A stretch of DNA of 64,000 bases from the NCBI RefSeq assembly GCF_030035675.1, contig NC_084482.1, forward strand, positions 231,417,943-231,481,942, in the 5' to 3' direction. Source of the stretch: Rhineura floridana (lineage: Eukaryota; Chordata; Lepidosauria; Squamata; Rhineuridae). Below the pieces are notes generated by a model. That model did not search any database and was not told the origin of the DNA. It saw only the letters and a program-made list of their open reading frames with translations. A program made the translations under genes and the position numbers. Below are positions 22,793 through 33,019 of the stretch, one piece after another; within the stretch, counting starts at the first letter, position 1, and the number at the start of each line of letters is the position of its first letter.

Positions 22793-22929
22793 GAATCGCG
22801 CTGTAAGGAGAAGCAGCAGCAGTAGCCTCAATTTAGGCTACTTGTATACTTTCCCCCGCCCCATATAAAACCAACCGCTTCAAGAGACGATCCAGCGCCT
22901 GTCCCGCTATCTCCACACCTCCAAAATAA

Positions 22930-24010
22930 GAAAGGACGTTTAGGGAGTGAGGGGGGGATATTTTGGGCAGGGGAGAAAGCTGCGTCACCCGCCCCCTCCT
23001 CCCTACATCCCCATCTCTGCCGTGGGGCAAGAAGACGGGGAGGGGGACGGGAAGGCCGGCCTGGGGGGTGGGAAAGGCCAGGACGACGATTGACCACGCG
23101 GTGCGTGAGAGGCGATGATGGGGCCGGGAGGCGAGCGGGGGGCCGGCCGGGCAGATGTGCAGAAGAAGGAAGCGGCTCCTCTGGCGGACTCTCCAAGGTC
23201 CACGTGCCCAGAGCCAGCCTCTGGCCGACCGCGCAGGGCTCGGGTTCCGGAGCGGAGCCGGATTGCTCCCCAGTCCCGCCCGTGAAGAAGCCTCTCTCGG
23301 CTGGCAGCTCCGGGAGAGCGCAGCGCAAGCGAGGACGGAGCGCCTCCCCTCCCTCTCCGTGGGAAGCAGCCGAGGAGCTCCAGCCACTTTCAGGGTTAAC
23401 AAAGGACAACGGAGCGGAAGGAAAGAGCGCAAAGGAGGGAGGGACGTCCCTTTCCTGCCCCGCCTCTCGGCGAGAAAAGCAGGTGGAAGCGCCGGAGGAG
23501 CCCCTCTTTGCGCGCAGCGATGATGGCGAGCGGGGCTGCGCGGGGGGAGCCTCGAGACAAAGGTAGGCAATGCGGGTGGAGGGGAGAGGGAGGGTGGACC
23601 CCCCCCTTAAGCGCCCCCTCCCCTTAAGCGCCCCCTCCCCGCAGACCCTCCAGATCGGAGGCTGCAGCTCTGCCCCGGCTCGTCCGCTGCCCCCTGAGCT
23701 GGGCTGGCTGTGGTGGGGCCGGAATCCGGATCGAAGCATCCCTCAGAACATCTGCAGTTCTGAACGAGCTTGGAAAAGTTACTTTTTTGAACCACAACTC
23801 CCATCAGCCTGATGGGAGTTGTAGTTCTAAAAAGTGAACTTTTCCAAGCTCTGGGTTCTGATGATGAATTTCGTGGCCTTCAGCTTGGAGATGGAGGCGC
23901 CCCATAGTTGGAACAGAGCTAAGTAGACACCAGTGCGCTAAATGGGCCGCTTCTGCATCTGTCCTCGTTTGTCCTTTGGTTCAGCTGTGAGAGCTGAATA
24001 GTGAGGCTCT
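22930..24010 (-). promoter_or_regulatory. CpG-rich block, copy 2 (CpG-island-like)
   Basis: CpG dinucleotides are dense between about 22980 and 23700 (for example GCGGTGCGTGAGAGGCG). Long open frames exist on both strands (303 codons minus, 158 plus), as happens in GC-rich DNA. Their proteins are low-complexity and are not conserved with the copies at 10018 and 33020, so I do not call genes. Homology to those blocks extends through AGAGCTGCAGCCTCCGATC and the segment near 23850-23990. It is the best CpG island in the window and a plausible promoter of an unseen gene. Confidence 0.5.
23765..23862. mobile_element. hairpin MITE (AGCTTGGAAAAGTTAC family)
   Basis: GAGCTTGGAAAAGTTACTTT at the left is mirrored by AACTTTTCCAAGCTCTGG at the right, and the arms continue inward to CCCATCAG/CTGATGGG, nearly closing with no loop. 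A longer relative with a spacer is at 50043-50157 and a half copy at 33764. It sits inside the CpG-rich block. Confidence 0.8.
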
Positions 24011-24244
24011 TCTTTCAATACTGCCATTCTGCCAGCCCTCCCCAGTTTCCTATCCTGTTAGCATTAAAGTCGCCGTTTAATTCAATAAAGCCGAAACGTG
24101 GCCCTGCCCTCCTTGTCTTAGGGTAGCCTGGCAGACAAACAGATCTGAAACAGATCAAAGTGAAACAGATGCAGATTGGTGGGAGCTACTTCCCTCCCTC
24201 TTCCTACACCAGGTGTAAGTTCCCTACTAAATCAGAGGATGTTA

Positions 24245-24350
24245 TCCAGTTTCTCCACACCAAGCACATGGCTTCCTCCAGAGTCCTGGGAGTTATAGTT
24301 TATGAAGGGTGCTGGGAATGTAGTGCAGTAATGATTTGAAACCAATGCTG
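24245..24350. repeat. palindromic repeat arm (CCTGGGAGTTATAGTTT family)
   Basis: GGCTTCCTCCAGAGTCCTGG, TTATGAAGGGTGCTGGGAAT is one arm. Full palindromic relatives lie at 32735-32880 and 63060-63290. Confidence 0.6.
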
Positions 24351-24454
24351 ATCAAAGTTAGAGGAAAAGCACAAAATCTGAGGGGGGCATTGGGCCCAAA
24401 AAGATTTTGCAAAGGGGCATTGGGACAAAAAAAGGTTGGGTAACGCTGATTTAG

Positions 24455-24860
24455 ACCATGATATTTCCAATCTCTATGTATGGATGTGAAAGTTGGACAG
24501 TGAAAAAAGCTGATAAGAGAAAAATCAACTCATTTGAAATGTGTTGTTGGAGAAGAGCTTTGCAGATACCATGGACTGCAAAAAAGACAAATAATTTGGT
24601 GTTAGAACAAATTAAACCACAACTGTCACTAGAAGCTAAAATGATGAAACTGAGGTTATCATACTTTGGACACATAATGAGAAGACATGATTCATTAGAA
24701 AAGATAATAATGCTGGGAAAAACAGAAGGGAGTAGAAAAAGAGGAAGGCCAAACAAGAGATGGATTCATCCCATAAAGGAAGCCACAGACCTGAACTTAC
24801 AAGATCTAAGCAGGGTGGTTCATGTCAGATGCTCTTGGAGGTCACTGATTCATCCCTCCC
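24455..24860 (+). mobile_element. RTE/Bov-B LINE 3' coding fragment
   Basis: The frame gives FPISMYGCESWTVKKADKRK, IPWTAKKTNN, LSYFGHIMRRHDSLEK and GKTEGSRKRGRPNKRW, the C-terminal domain of the Bov-B polyprotein. The 3' UTR tail is missing and the copy ends at ATTCATCCCTCCC, where the CR1 relic begins. One Trp/Cys position differs from the other copies (CCWRRALQIPW). Confidence 0.9.
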
Positions 24861-24999
24861 AATTTAATATGCATGATGGAATTGTTGGACTGGAGATTTT
24901 CCTACTCCTTAATGATTTTCTTATTTGTCCTTATTTGCCTTGTTACATTTTTTATGACATTTGAATTGAAAAATAACAAAACAACTATAAAAGGGCACC

Positions 25000-25690
25000 G
25001 ATTTATAATTTGCAGGGAGGTGCCGAACACGCCAGCGCTAGCCCTGCTCAGGGTCTCTCCTGTCAGTCACCACCGGTTCAGTTCGGATTTTTCACTTCTG
25101 TGCATCACTTTACGCTTGCTTACATTTAATTGCATTTGCTCTTCAATACCCCAGCCTGCTTGGAGAGTTCCTTTAGGAGTTCCTCACAATCCTTTTTATT
25201 TTAATCACCCTGAACTTGATATCAACAGTAAAGTTGATTACCTCGCTTCTCACCCCAAATCCATGCCCTTTACACACAAGTTTAAAAGCACAGGTCCTAA
25301 TCCTGATGATTGGCGGGGGGGGCACTTCTTACATCCCTCCATTGGGAGAACTGTTCATTTATTCCTGCTTTCTCCTTCCTGATCTTTAAACACTTGCTGA
25401 TGCATGAGAGCATATTTCCCCTTATTCCATGATTGCTGTGTTCCACTCCATGTTTGGAAATTCTGTCTTTAATAATATTTTCCACTACTTTTACCGGAAC
25501 AGCTAATAAGCCAGTGATGCCCCGGATACCTTCTGTGTCCTTTTGGCTTTCAAATTGTAATACATTTGCCAGTCCATATGGTAGCAAGTCTTCGTCGAAT
25601 GTACCTATTTTTCTTAGAAGATCAGCAATGTCACATTTGGGTTGTTTTAAGACCTCTCAGATAGATGCCATCTGGACCTGAGATGATTTG
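25000..25690 (-). mobile_element. CR1 LINE relic with internal deletions (copy 1)
   Basis: The minus frame 25587-25297 gives KVVENIIKDRISKHG, NHGIRGNMLSCISKCLK and AGINEQFSQWRDVRS, matching the CR1 RT blocks VVESIIKARLTKHIE...SHGIRGEVLLWIRNWL...VGINGQFSQWRAVES of the copy at 39709. The LDFQKAFD catalytic block between them is missing. The relatives at 27550 (minus) and 31885 (plus) lack the same part. Confidence 0.8.
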
Positions 25691-25699
25691 TGAACACTA

Positions 25700-25775
25700 A
25701 AGGAAGGTCGCTGATTCTAAGGGTTGCCATAAGTCGCAGTCGACTTGGAGGCACATAACAACAACAACGACAAAG
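25700..25775 (+). repeat. Bov-B or Sauria-SINE tail
   Basis: GGTTGCCATAAGTCGCAGTC, GACTTGGAGGCACATAAC and (AAC)n form the shared 3' terminus of Bov-B and Sauria SINEs. It is absent from the otherwise matching third copy at about 31880, so it inserted after that copy separated. A duplicate is at 28259-28332. Confidence 0.75.
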
Positions 25776-25852
25776 GAAAAGATCCGGCTTGCCACATCTC
25801 TCTTCAGAGTGTGAGTGGAGGGCAGATGATGTCCACGCCTTGCTTGGGAGTA

Positions 25853-26550
25853 TTAACGAGGAAGGCAATGGTTTTCTTCTTGGGAACTGCAACACCAACG
25901 CCAAGACCAGCTCCACCAGCTCAGGGAGGGAGACTTTTGGGCAGTGGGGTGGCCGGTACTCCAACACAATCCCCACTCTGTCTCCCTGACCCAACGCCAA
26001 GCACATACACTCACAGCTGGAGGTGTTAGGGACAGGGTACCTGGCAGAGGAGATAGATTCCCTGCAGACAATTGCGACCCCACCTCCCCGTCCCCTGGAT
26101 CTACGCTGCTGGAGTGCCACAAAACCTGGTGTGCAGAGAAACCTACTCCGCCTTGGTCATTTAGCCAGGTTTTGGTAATACAGGCAAGGTCAGCACATTC
26201 ATCCAGGATTAAGTCCTGCATGAAAGTGGTTTCCTTAGTCACTGACTTTGCATTCATCAGCAGGACAGTAAGATCCAGGGAGTTCCCAGCTTAGCTACCA
26301 GCGTCCGGAGGGTTGGAAGGGGGACCGGAAGGGATGCAAGCACAAAGGTGTCTTATATCCCTTCCCCTGGGACGGCCAGTCTGCCTCCCACCGCTATTAC
26401 GTCCCCTGCCCAACAATGGCAGGCCCCTGACTTCTCCCATTCGCCCTGTATTTGTGCTTCTTCAAAGTCCACAGCACCTTTGATACCCTGCCCAATATTA
26501 CCTCAATGGCAGGCCTCTGACTACTCCTAGCCCGGCACATGTTAAAAGAA
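25853..26550 (-). mobile_element. L2 LINE 5' UTR and endonuclease start (copy 1)
   Basis: The minus frame starting at 26257 reads NAKSVTKETTFMQDLILDEC, DLACITKTWL and DDQGG-type sequence, the N-terminus of an L2 APE endonuclease (N..SV.NK then the catalytic E of ITETWL, which is K in this copy but E in the copy at 28410). The overlapping frame 26120-25647 gives GRGGGVAIVCRESIS. Upstream lies the GC-rich 5' UTR with a repeated GGCCTGCCATT..TGGGCAGGG unit. The endonuclease stops near 25870 and the rest of the LINE is absent. Confidence 0.8.
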
Positions 26551-26769
26551 ACCTGACACTGAAGTGGGGGGATCCTTGGCTAGAGGTGGGTCTTATGAGG
26601 GGGAGCTGTCTTTCCCACCCTCTCCCTTGTGACCCCCAACTGGCTTCAGCTGTCCCAAGGCCTTTCAGGGAGTTGCAGTTGACACCTGAGGAAGCCTGCA
26701 GATGGAGTTGTGCAGGAGGCCACAGCAGCAAGGTGTAGGTTCTGCTGGGTTTTTCTCACCTTCTCTCAA

Positions 26770-26938
26770 CTTACGGCGACCCTTTGAATCAGTGACCTCT
26801 AACAGCATCTGTCATGAACCACCCTGTTCAGATCTTGCAAGTTCAGGTCTGCGGCTTCCTTTATGGAATCAATCCATCTCTTGTTTGGCCTTCCTCTTGT
26901 CTTTTGGAGTGAGTCATGTCTTCTCATGATGTGTCCAA
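26770..26938 (-). mobile_element. Bov-B 3' fragment (copy 1)
   Basis: CTTACGGCGACCCTTTGAATC, CATCTGTCATGAACCACCC and CCATCTCTTGTTTGGCCTTCC is the reverse of the Bov-B C-terminus. It ends at GTGTCCAAAG, where the LTR-like start begins. Confidence 0.85.
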
Positions 26939-27061
26939 AGTGTCATGAAAACCTGAATTCAAGATGGTTGTGTAGCTAGGAATTGTGGGGGTTCATTTGT
27001 TAATGTGGGATCTTAACAGTTTAACATTTGGCTTCTGTGTTAGAGCTCTGAGTTGGCAATA

Positions 27062-27375
27062 ATTGGGTGTTAGATCAAATTAAACCAGAAATGTCATTAG
27101 AAGCTAAAATGATGAAACGGAGGTTATCATACTTTGGACACATAATGAGAAGACATGATTCATTAGAAAAGATAATAATGCTGGGAAAAACAGAAGGGAG
27201 TAGAAAAAGAGGAAGGCCAAACAAGAGATGGATTCATCCCATAAAGGAAGCCACAGACCTGAACTTACAGGATCTGAACAGGGCGGTTCATGACAGATGC
27301 TCTTGGAGGTCACTGATTCATAGGGTCACCATAAGTCAATCCACTTGGAGGCACATAACAACCACAACAAAGGGA
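27062..27375 (+). mobile_element. Bov-B LINE 3' end
   Basis: The frame (27067-27390) carries LEAKMMKRRLSYFGHIMRR and GSRKRGRPNKRW and reaches the AGTCAATCCACTTGGAGGCAC, ATAACAACCACAAC tail. This copy keeps the full 3' terminus that the copy at 24455 lacks. Confidence 0.9.
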
Positions 27376-27433
27376 TATAGAAAGCAATAGTTCCAAATCC
27401 ACCAAGGGCAATTCCCCCCCCCCGAATTTAATA

Positions 27434-29610
27434 TGCATGATGGAATTGTTGGACTGGAGATTCTTCTACTCCTTAATGATTTTCTTATTTGCCTTGTTAC
27501 ATTTTTTATGACATTTGAATTGAAAAAGAACAAAACAACTATAAAAGGGCACCGATTTATAATTTGCAGGGAGGTGCCGAACACGCCAGCGCTGGCCCTG
27601 CTCAGGGTCTCTCCTGTCAGTCACCACCGGCTCAGTTCGGATTTTTCACTTCTGTGCATCACTTGACGCTTGCTTACTTTCAATTGCATTTCCTCTTCAA
27701 TACCCAAGCCTGCTTGCAGAGTTCCTTTTGGAGTTCCTCACAATCCCTCTTTATTTTAATCACTCTGAACTTGATATCAACAGTAAAGTTGATTACCTCA
27801 CTCCTCACCCAAAATCCATGTCGTTTAGAAACAAGTTTAAAAGCAGAGGTCCTAATCCTGATGATTGGTGGCATGGGGACACTTCTTACATCCCTCCATT
27901 GGGAGAACTGTTCATTTATTCCTGCTTTCTCCTTCCTGATCTTTAAACACTTACTGATGCATGAGAGCATATTTCCCCATATCCCATGATTGCTGTGTTC
28001 CACTCCGTGTTTGGAAATTCTGTCTTTAATAATATTTTCCACTACTTTTCCCAGAACAACTAATAAGCCAATGATGCCCCGGATACCTTCTGTGTCCTTT
28101 TGGCTTTCAAATTGTAATACATTTGCCAGTCCATATGGTAGCAAGTCTTCGTTGAAGGTACCTATTTTTCTTAGAAGATCAGCAATGTCACATTTGGGTT
28201 GTTTTAAGACCTCTCAGATAGATGCCATCTGGACCTGAGATGATTTGTGAACACTAAAGGAAGGTCGCTGATTCTAAGGGTTGCCATAAGTCGCAGTCGA
28301 CTTGGAGGCACATAACAACAACAACGACAAAGGAAAAGATCCGGCTTGTCACATCTCTCTTTAGATTGCTAGTGGAGGGCAGATGATGTCCACGCCTTGC
28401 TTGGGAGTATTAATGAGGAAGGCAATGGTTTTCTTCTTGGGAACTGCAACACCAACGCCAAGACCAGCTCCACCAGCTCAGGGAGGGAGACTTTTGGGCA
28501 GTGGGGTGGCCGGTACTCCAGCACAATCCCCACTCTGTCTCCCTGACCCAACGCCAAGCACATACACTCACAGCTGGAGGTGTTAGGGACACGGTACCTG
28601 GCAGAGGAGATAGATTCCCTGCAGACAATTGCGACCCCACCTCCCCGTCCCCTGGATCTACGCTGCTGGAGTGCCACAAAACCTGGTGTGCAGAGAAACC
28701 TACTCCGCCTTGGACATTTAGCCAGGTTTCGGTAATACAGGCAAGGTCAGCACATTCATCCAGGATTAAGTCCTGAATGAAAGTGGTTTCCTTAGTCACT
28801 GACTTTGCATTCATCAGCAGGACAGTAAGATCCAGGGAGTTCCCAGCTTAGCTACTAGTGTCCGGAGGGTTGGAAGGGGGACCGGAAGGGATGCAAGCAC
28901 AAAGGTGTCTTATATCCCTTCCCCTGGGACGGCCAGTCTGCCTCCCACCACTATTACATCCCCTGCCCAATAATGGCAGGCCCCTGACTACTCCCATTCG
29001 CCCTGTATTTGTGCTTCTTCAAAGTCCACAGCACCTTTGATACCCTGCCCAATATTACCTCAATGGCAGGCCTCTGACTACTCCTACTCCGGCACATGTT
29101 AAAAGAAGCCTGACACTGAGGGGTGGGGAGCCTTGGCTAGAGGTGGGTCTTATGAGGGGGAGCTCTCTTCCCCACCCTCTCCCTTGTGAGCCCCAACTGG
29201 CTTCAGCTGTCCCAAGGCCTTGCAGGGAGTTGCAGTTGACACCTGAGGAAGCCTGCAGATGGAGTTGTGCAGGAGGCCACAGCAGGAAAGTGTAGGTTCT
29301 GCTGGGTTTCTCTCACCTTCTCTCAACTTATGGCGACCCCCAGAATCAGTGACCTCCAAGAGCATCTGTCATGAACCACCCTGTTCAGATCTTGCAAGTT
29401 CAGGTCTGCGGCTTCCTTTATGGAATCAATCCATCTCTTGTTTGGCCTTCCTCTTGTCTTTTGGAGTGAGTCATGTCTTCTCATGATGTGTCCAAAGTGT
29501 CATGAAAACCTGAATTCAAGATGGTTGTGTAGCAAAGAATTGTGGGGTTTCATTTGTTAATGTGGGATCTTAACAGGTTAATGTTTCATTTCTGTATTAG
29601 AGCTCTGAGT
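27434..29610. repeat. segmental duplication 3, copy 2
   Basis: Second unit of the 2.56 kb repeat. It contains a CR1 relic (27550-28250, minus), a Bov-B-type tail (28259-28332), an L2 5' part (28410-29105, minus) and a Bov-B end (29325-29497, minus). The endonuclease start in this copy keeps the Glu of ITETWL, so it is closer to the original than copy 1. Confidence 0.9.
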
Positions 29611-30040
29611 TGGCAGTTTTATTTCCCAGCTGTGGGTAATCAGAGGCCCATGTGATGTTCCTCTATTAGTGTAAATATGGTAAGTGCTGTGAGATACATG
29701 GTAAGTGGAATGAAAGAGGAGGGGGGAGTGAATGGGCAGTAGAATGCTGGATGATTGGCTGAATGTTTAAATTGGCTGAGTATAAATGGAAGGATGTCAG
29801 GTAAATCTGGGTGGATGTGAGGTGGAAGTTAGTGGATTGCTTTGGTGGGTTTATGAGTGTGAAGTTCGGATTAATACTAAGACCAGTACCTCAGGAATAG
29901 ATGTAACCTTATGCTTAAGTGCCTTTTAAAGTAATCTTGTTATCTTTGTTATTAATAAATACTTTTGGTTTACCAAAGGCCTGATCCTTGGCTGGTATAT
30001 ACTGGTATATACTGGTATATACTGGTATATAATTGATAGC
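29498..30040 (+). mobile_element. LTR-like fossil, family unresolved
   Basis: It begins TGTCATGAAAACC directly after a Bov-B GTGTCCAAAG end. It contains a TATA-like GAGTATAAATGG near 29780 and an AATAAATAC polyadenylation-like signal near 29955, in the order expected of U3, R and U5. The right edge runs into a short minisatellite and is not defined. Its first 160 bp recur at 1110, 4860, 26940 and 30672. It is old and not coding. Confidence 0.4.
29993..30031 (+). repeat. 10 bp minisatellite
   Basis: About four units of TGGTATATAC in perfect tandem. Confidence 0.95.
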
Positions 30041-30149
30041 ACAAGATGGAGAAGTTCCATACTTTCTGCGAAAACAAGACCAGGAGCAGACTGCTGTACA
30101 GATCATGAACTGGTCGTATCAAAAATCAGAGTAAAGCTAAAGGCTAGGA

Positions 30150-30685
30150 CTGGGGAGGGCAGCTATGAGAGAACTAGAAAAGGTCCTCAAATGGAAAGAT
30201 GCATCACTGAACACCAAAGTCAGGATCATTCAGTCCATGGTATTCCCGATTTCTAAATATGGATGTGAAAGTTGGACAGTGAAAAAGGTGGATAAGACAA
30301 AAATCAGCTCATCTGAAATGTGGTGTTGGAGCAGAGCTTTGCGGATACCATGGACTGCGAAAAAGACAAATAATTGGGTGTTAGAACAAATTAAACCAGA
30401 ACTGTCACTAGAAGCTAAAATGATGAAATTGAGGTTCTCATACTTTGGACACACCATGAGAACAGCTGATTCACTAGAAAAGACAATAATGCTGGGGGAA
30501 ACAGAAGGGAGTAGAAAAAGAGGAAGGGCAAACAAGAGATGGATTGATTCCATCAAGGAAGCCACAGACCTGAACTTATAAGATCTGAACAGGGTGGTTC
30601 ATGACAGATCCTGTTGGAGATCATGGGTTCATAGGGTTGCCATAAGTTGTACTCGACGTGAAGGCACATAACAACAACAAGGGTG
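30150..30685 (+). mobile_element. Bov-B LINE 3' end
   Basis: A frame of 138 codons reads MRELEKVLKWKDASLNTKV, FPISKYGCESWTVKKVDK, WTAKKTNNWVLEQIKPE and GSRKRGRANKRWIDSIKE, then a stop and the GTTGTACTCGACGTGAAGGC, ACATAACAACAACAA terminus. It is the longest continuous Bov-B C-terminus in the window. Confidence 0.92.
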
Positions 30686-30832
30686 GGCCTCTGATTACCC
30701 GCAGCTGGGAAAGAAAACTGCCAACTCACAGCTCTAATACAGAAACTAAATGTTAACCTGTTAAGATCCCACATTAACAAATGAAACCCCACAATTCTTT
30801 GCTACACAACCATCTTGAATTCAAGTTTCCAT

Positions 30833-31062
30833 GACACTTTGGACACATAATCAGAAGACATGCTCACTAGAAAAGATGAGAAAGTTGGGAAAAACAGAAG
30901 GGAGTAGAAAAAGAGGAAGGCCAAACAAGAGATGGATTGATTCCATAAAGGTAGCCATAGACCTGAATTTATAAGATCTGAACAGGATGGTTCATGACAG
31001 ATTCTATTGGAGGCCACTGATTCATAAGGTCGCCATAAGTTGTAACTGACTTAAAGGCACAT
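30833..31062 (+). mobile_element. Bov-B LINE 3' end, shorter copy
   Basis: It runs from TTTGGACACATAATCAGAAG through GSRKRGRPNKRW to the tail, directly after the reversed LTR-like start (30672-30832). A CA repeat replaces the usual CAA tail at 31063-31081. Confidence 0.85.
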
Positions 31063-31081
31063 AACACACACACACACACAC
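31063..31081 (+). repeat. (CA)n microsatellite
   Basis: About nine CA units at the end of a Bov-B tail. Confidence 0.9.
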
Positions 31082-31084
31082 TAT

Positions 31085-31630
31085 GTGAGTTCAGCTTTAA
31101 TTGATCCAAGAGAGCCCAGTATGCCATAAACTTATCTAGGAGGAAATATCTTTAAAAGATGGGCTGAGATATGCAGCCTTTGTCCCTCATCCACCATCAG
31201 AAAAAAGCCTGCAGTGGACCAGCCAAACAGCTTTACACCTGACAGGACCAATATCCTGGAGGTGACTTAGGATCAGGTAGATACTTGAGCTAAAACGTGG
31301 GTTCCCCACTTCCGAGTAAAAGGATTTTGAGGTGCTAAAGAAAAGCTGACTCTTCAGACTGGTGGCAACAACAGAGGGAGAGTGTTGGTTTTAGGCCTTG
31401 CAGAGTAAGTTAAAGAGGGCTCTGGCTGGGAAGCGCAGGGGGTGCTGTCCTAGGATCCCAGAATTATCAGCACTAAATTGGCATCCCAGAGCCTTCCTGT
31501 CTGTGAAAAGGGGGTGTAGGAAATGATGGCAGCTCCAATGGATAATCTGAAATGCATTGTGGGTCAGATTTGCGAAGCAGGGGTGCCAGGAAGGGAGTAG
31601 GAAGGCTATCCTTAACCTCTCCTAATTCTA
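31085..31630. other. no recognised feature
   Basis: No repeat ends or exon signals seen. It lies downstream, on the minus strand, of the KRAB-A relic and could be its intron. Confidence 0.35.
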
Positions 31631-31639
31631 ACAGCATAA

Positions 31640-31758
31640 ATCGCCATCTCATTAATCTCCCTCATGATCTCCTTGTACAGAGCTCTCTAGTCTGGATCCA
31701 GCTGAGCCCGTTCCTCCTGGGTGAAGTGCAAGGACCCTTCCTCAAAGGTCACCAGTCC
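31640..31758 (-). pseudogene. KRAB-A exon relic
   Basis: After the acceptor TTTTCTTCTTCCAG the minus strand reads GLVTFEEGSLHFTQEERAQL, DPD, a TAG where Gln is usual, then RALYKEIMREINEMAI. The family form is VTFEEVAVxFTxEEWALLDP then QRALYREVMxENYE. Trp of EEW is Arg and ENY is EIN. No clear GT donor is seen. The intron side (31763-31880) matches 25780-25870 and 28340-28440, where the exon itself has been replaced by the L2 fragment. Confidence 0.7.
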
Positions 31759-31884
31759 CTGGAAGAAGAAAACCATTGCCTTCCTCATTGATACTCCCAA
31801 GCAAGGCATGGACATCATCTGCCCTCCACTCATGCTCTGAAGAGAGATGGGGCAAGCAGGAACTTTTCCTTTAGAGTTCACAAA

Positions 31885-32705
31885 TCACCTCAGGTCCAGA
31901 TGGCATCTGATCTTCTAACAAAAATATGTACGTTCTCTCAAAGACTTGCTACCATATGGACTGGTGTCAGGGAAATCAGAGGCCTATTAGCTGTTCTGGG
32001 AAAAATAGTGGAAAATATTATTAAGGACAAAATTACCAAACATGGAGTGGAACTCAGCAATCATGGGATATCGGGGAATATGCTCTCATGCATCAGGAAC
32101 TGTTTAAAGATCAGGAAGGAGAAAGTCGGAATAAATGAACAGTTCTCCCAATGGAGGGATGTAAGAAGTGTCCCCCCGCCTATCATCAGGATTAGGACCT
32201 GTGCTTTTAAACTTGTTGCTAAATGACATGGATTTACTGTTGATATCAAGTTTAGGGTGATTAAATAAAGAGGGATGGTGAGGAACTCCAAAAGGAACTT
32301 TCCAAAGAGCAAATGCAATTAAATGAAAGCAAGTGTAAAGTGATGCACAGAAGTAAAAAAATCCAAACTGAACCGGTGGTGACTGACACGAGAGAGACCT
32401 TGAGGTCAGAGCGGATGCCTCAGTTAAGATATATCTATGAAATCGATGAATTCCATGTGAAGGATTATTAAGACACAGATTGAAAATAAAACTGCCAATA
32501 TATTAACGCCATTATACACATCGAAGATGTGATCCTACTTGGAATGTTGTCTTCAGTTCTGGTTGCCTGATCGCAAAAATAGCATTCTAGAGGTGGAAGA
32601 GGTAGAGAAATGGGCAAACAAAATGATCAAGGGTTGCAACATTTGGGGATTTTTGCCATAGAAAAATAGCTTAGAGGAGACACAATAGAAGTGTATGATC
32701 ACATC
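31885..32705 (+). mobile_element. CR1 LINE relic (third copy, plus strand)
   Basis: It carries GPDGI-like and DLLTKICTFS blocks, KIVENIIKDKITKHGVEL, NHGISGNMLSCIRNCLK and VGINEQFSQWRDVRS, then degraded C-terminal sequence up to about 32705. It is the same deleted form as 25000-25690 and 27550-28250 but lies in the opposite orientation and extends further toward the 3' end. Confidence 0.8.
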
Positions 32706-32734
32706 AGACCTTTAAAGCACATTCAACACAAATG

Positions 32735-32880
32735 TAAAGCACATGGCTTCCCCCAACGAATCCTGGATAATAGTTTTTCCTCACTGCGCTACATTCCCAG
32801 CACCCTTCATAAACTACAACTCCCAGGACTCTTTGGAGGAAGCCACATGCTTTCAATGTACAGTGTGGATGTGCCATAAA
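32735..32880. repeat. palindromic repeat (CCCAGGACTCTTTGG family)
   Basis: GCACATGGCTTCCCCCAACG, CCAGCACCCTTCATAAACT and GACTCTTTGGAGGAAGCCAC, CATGC form two inverted arms of about 60 bp. Confidence 0.65.
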
Positions 32881-33019
32881 GAAGCGTGGTGTGGAGAAAC
32901 TGGATAACATCCTCTGATTTAGTAGGGAACTTACACCTGGAGTGTAGGAAGAGAGAGCAGGAAGTAGCTTCCATGACTTTGCACCCATTTCAGGAGAAAC
33001 GTCACTCGCTAAACAGTTT

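Larger units (their letters stand above)
24870..27060. repeat. segmental duplication 3, copy 1
   Basis: It matches 27434-29610 with a nearly constant offset of about 2556-2564 bp: CR1 relic, Bov-B-tailed scrap, L2 5' portion, Bov-B end and LTR-like start, in the same order and strands. Between the copies (27062-27433) lies a Bov-B 3' end. Confidence 0.9.

Noticed and set aside
22828-23739. 303-codon and 245-codon minus-strand frames in the CpG-rich block
   Set aside because: Low-complexity Pro/Ser/Arg-rich translations, open on both strands and not conserved in the related blocks at 10 and 33 kb.
29993-30031. CRISPR-like array
   Set aside because: A 10 bp unit without spacers in a vertebrate genome is a simple minisatellite.
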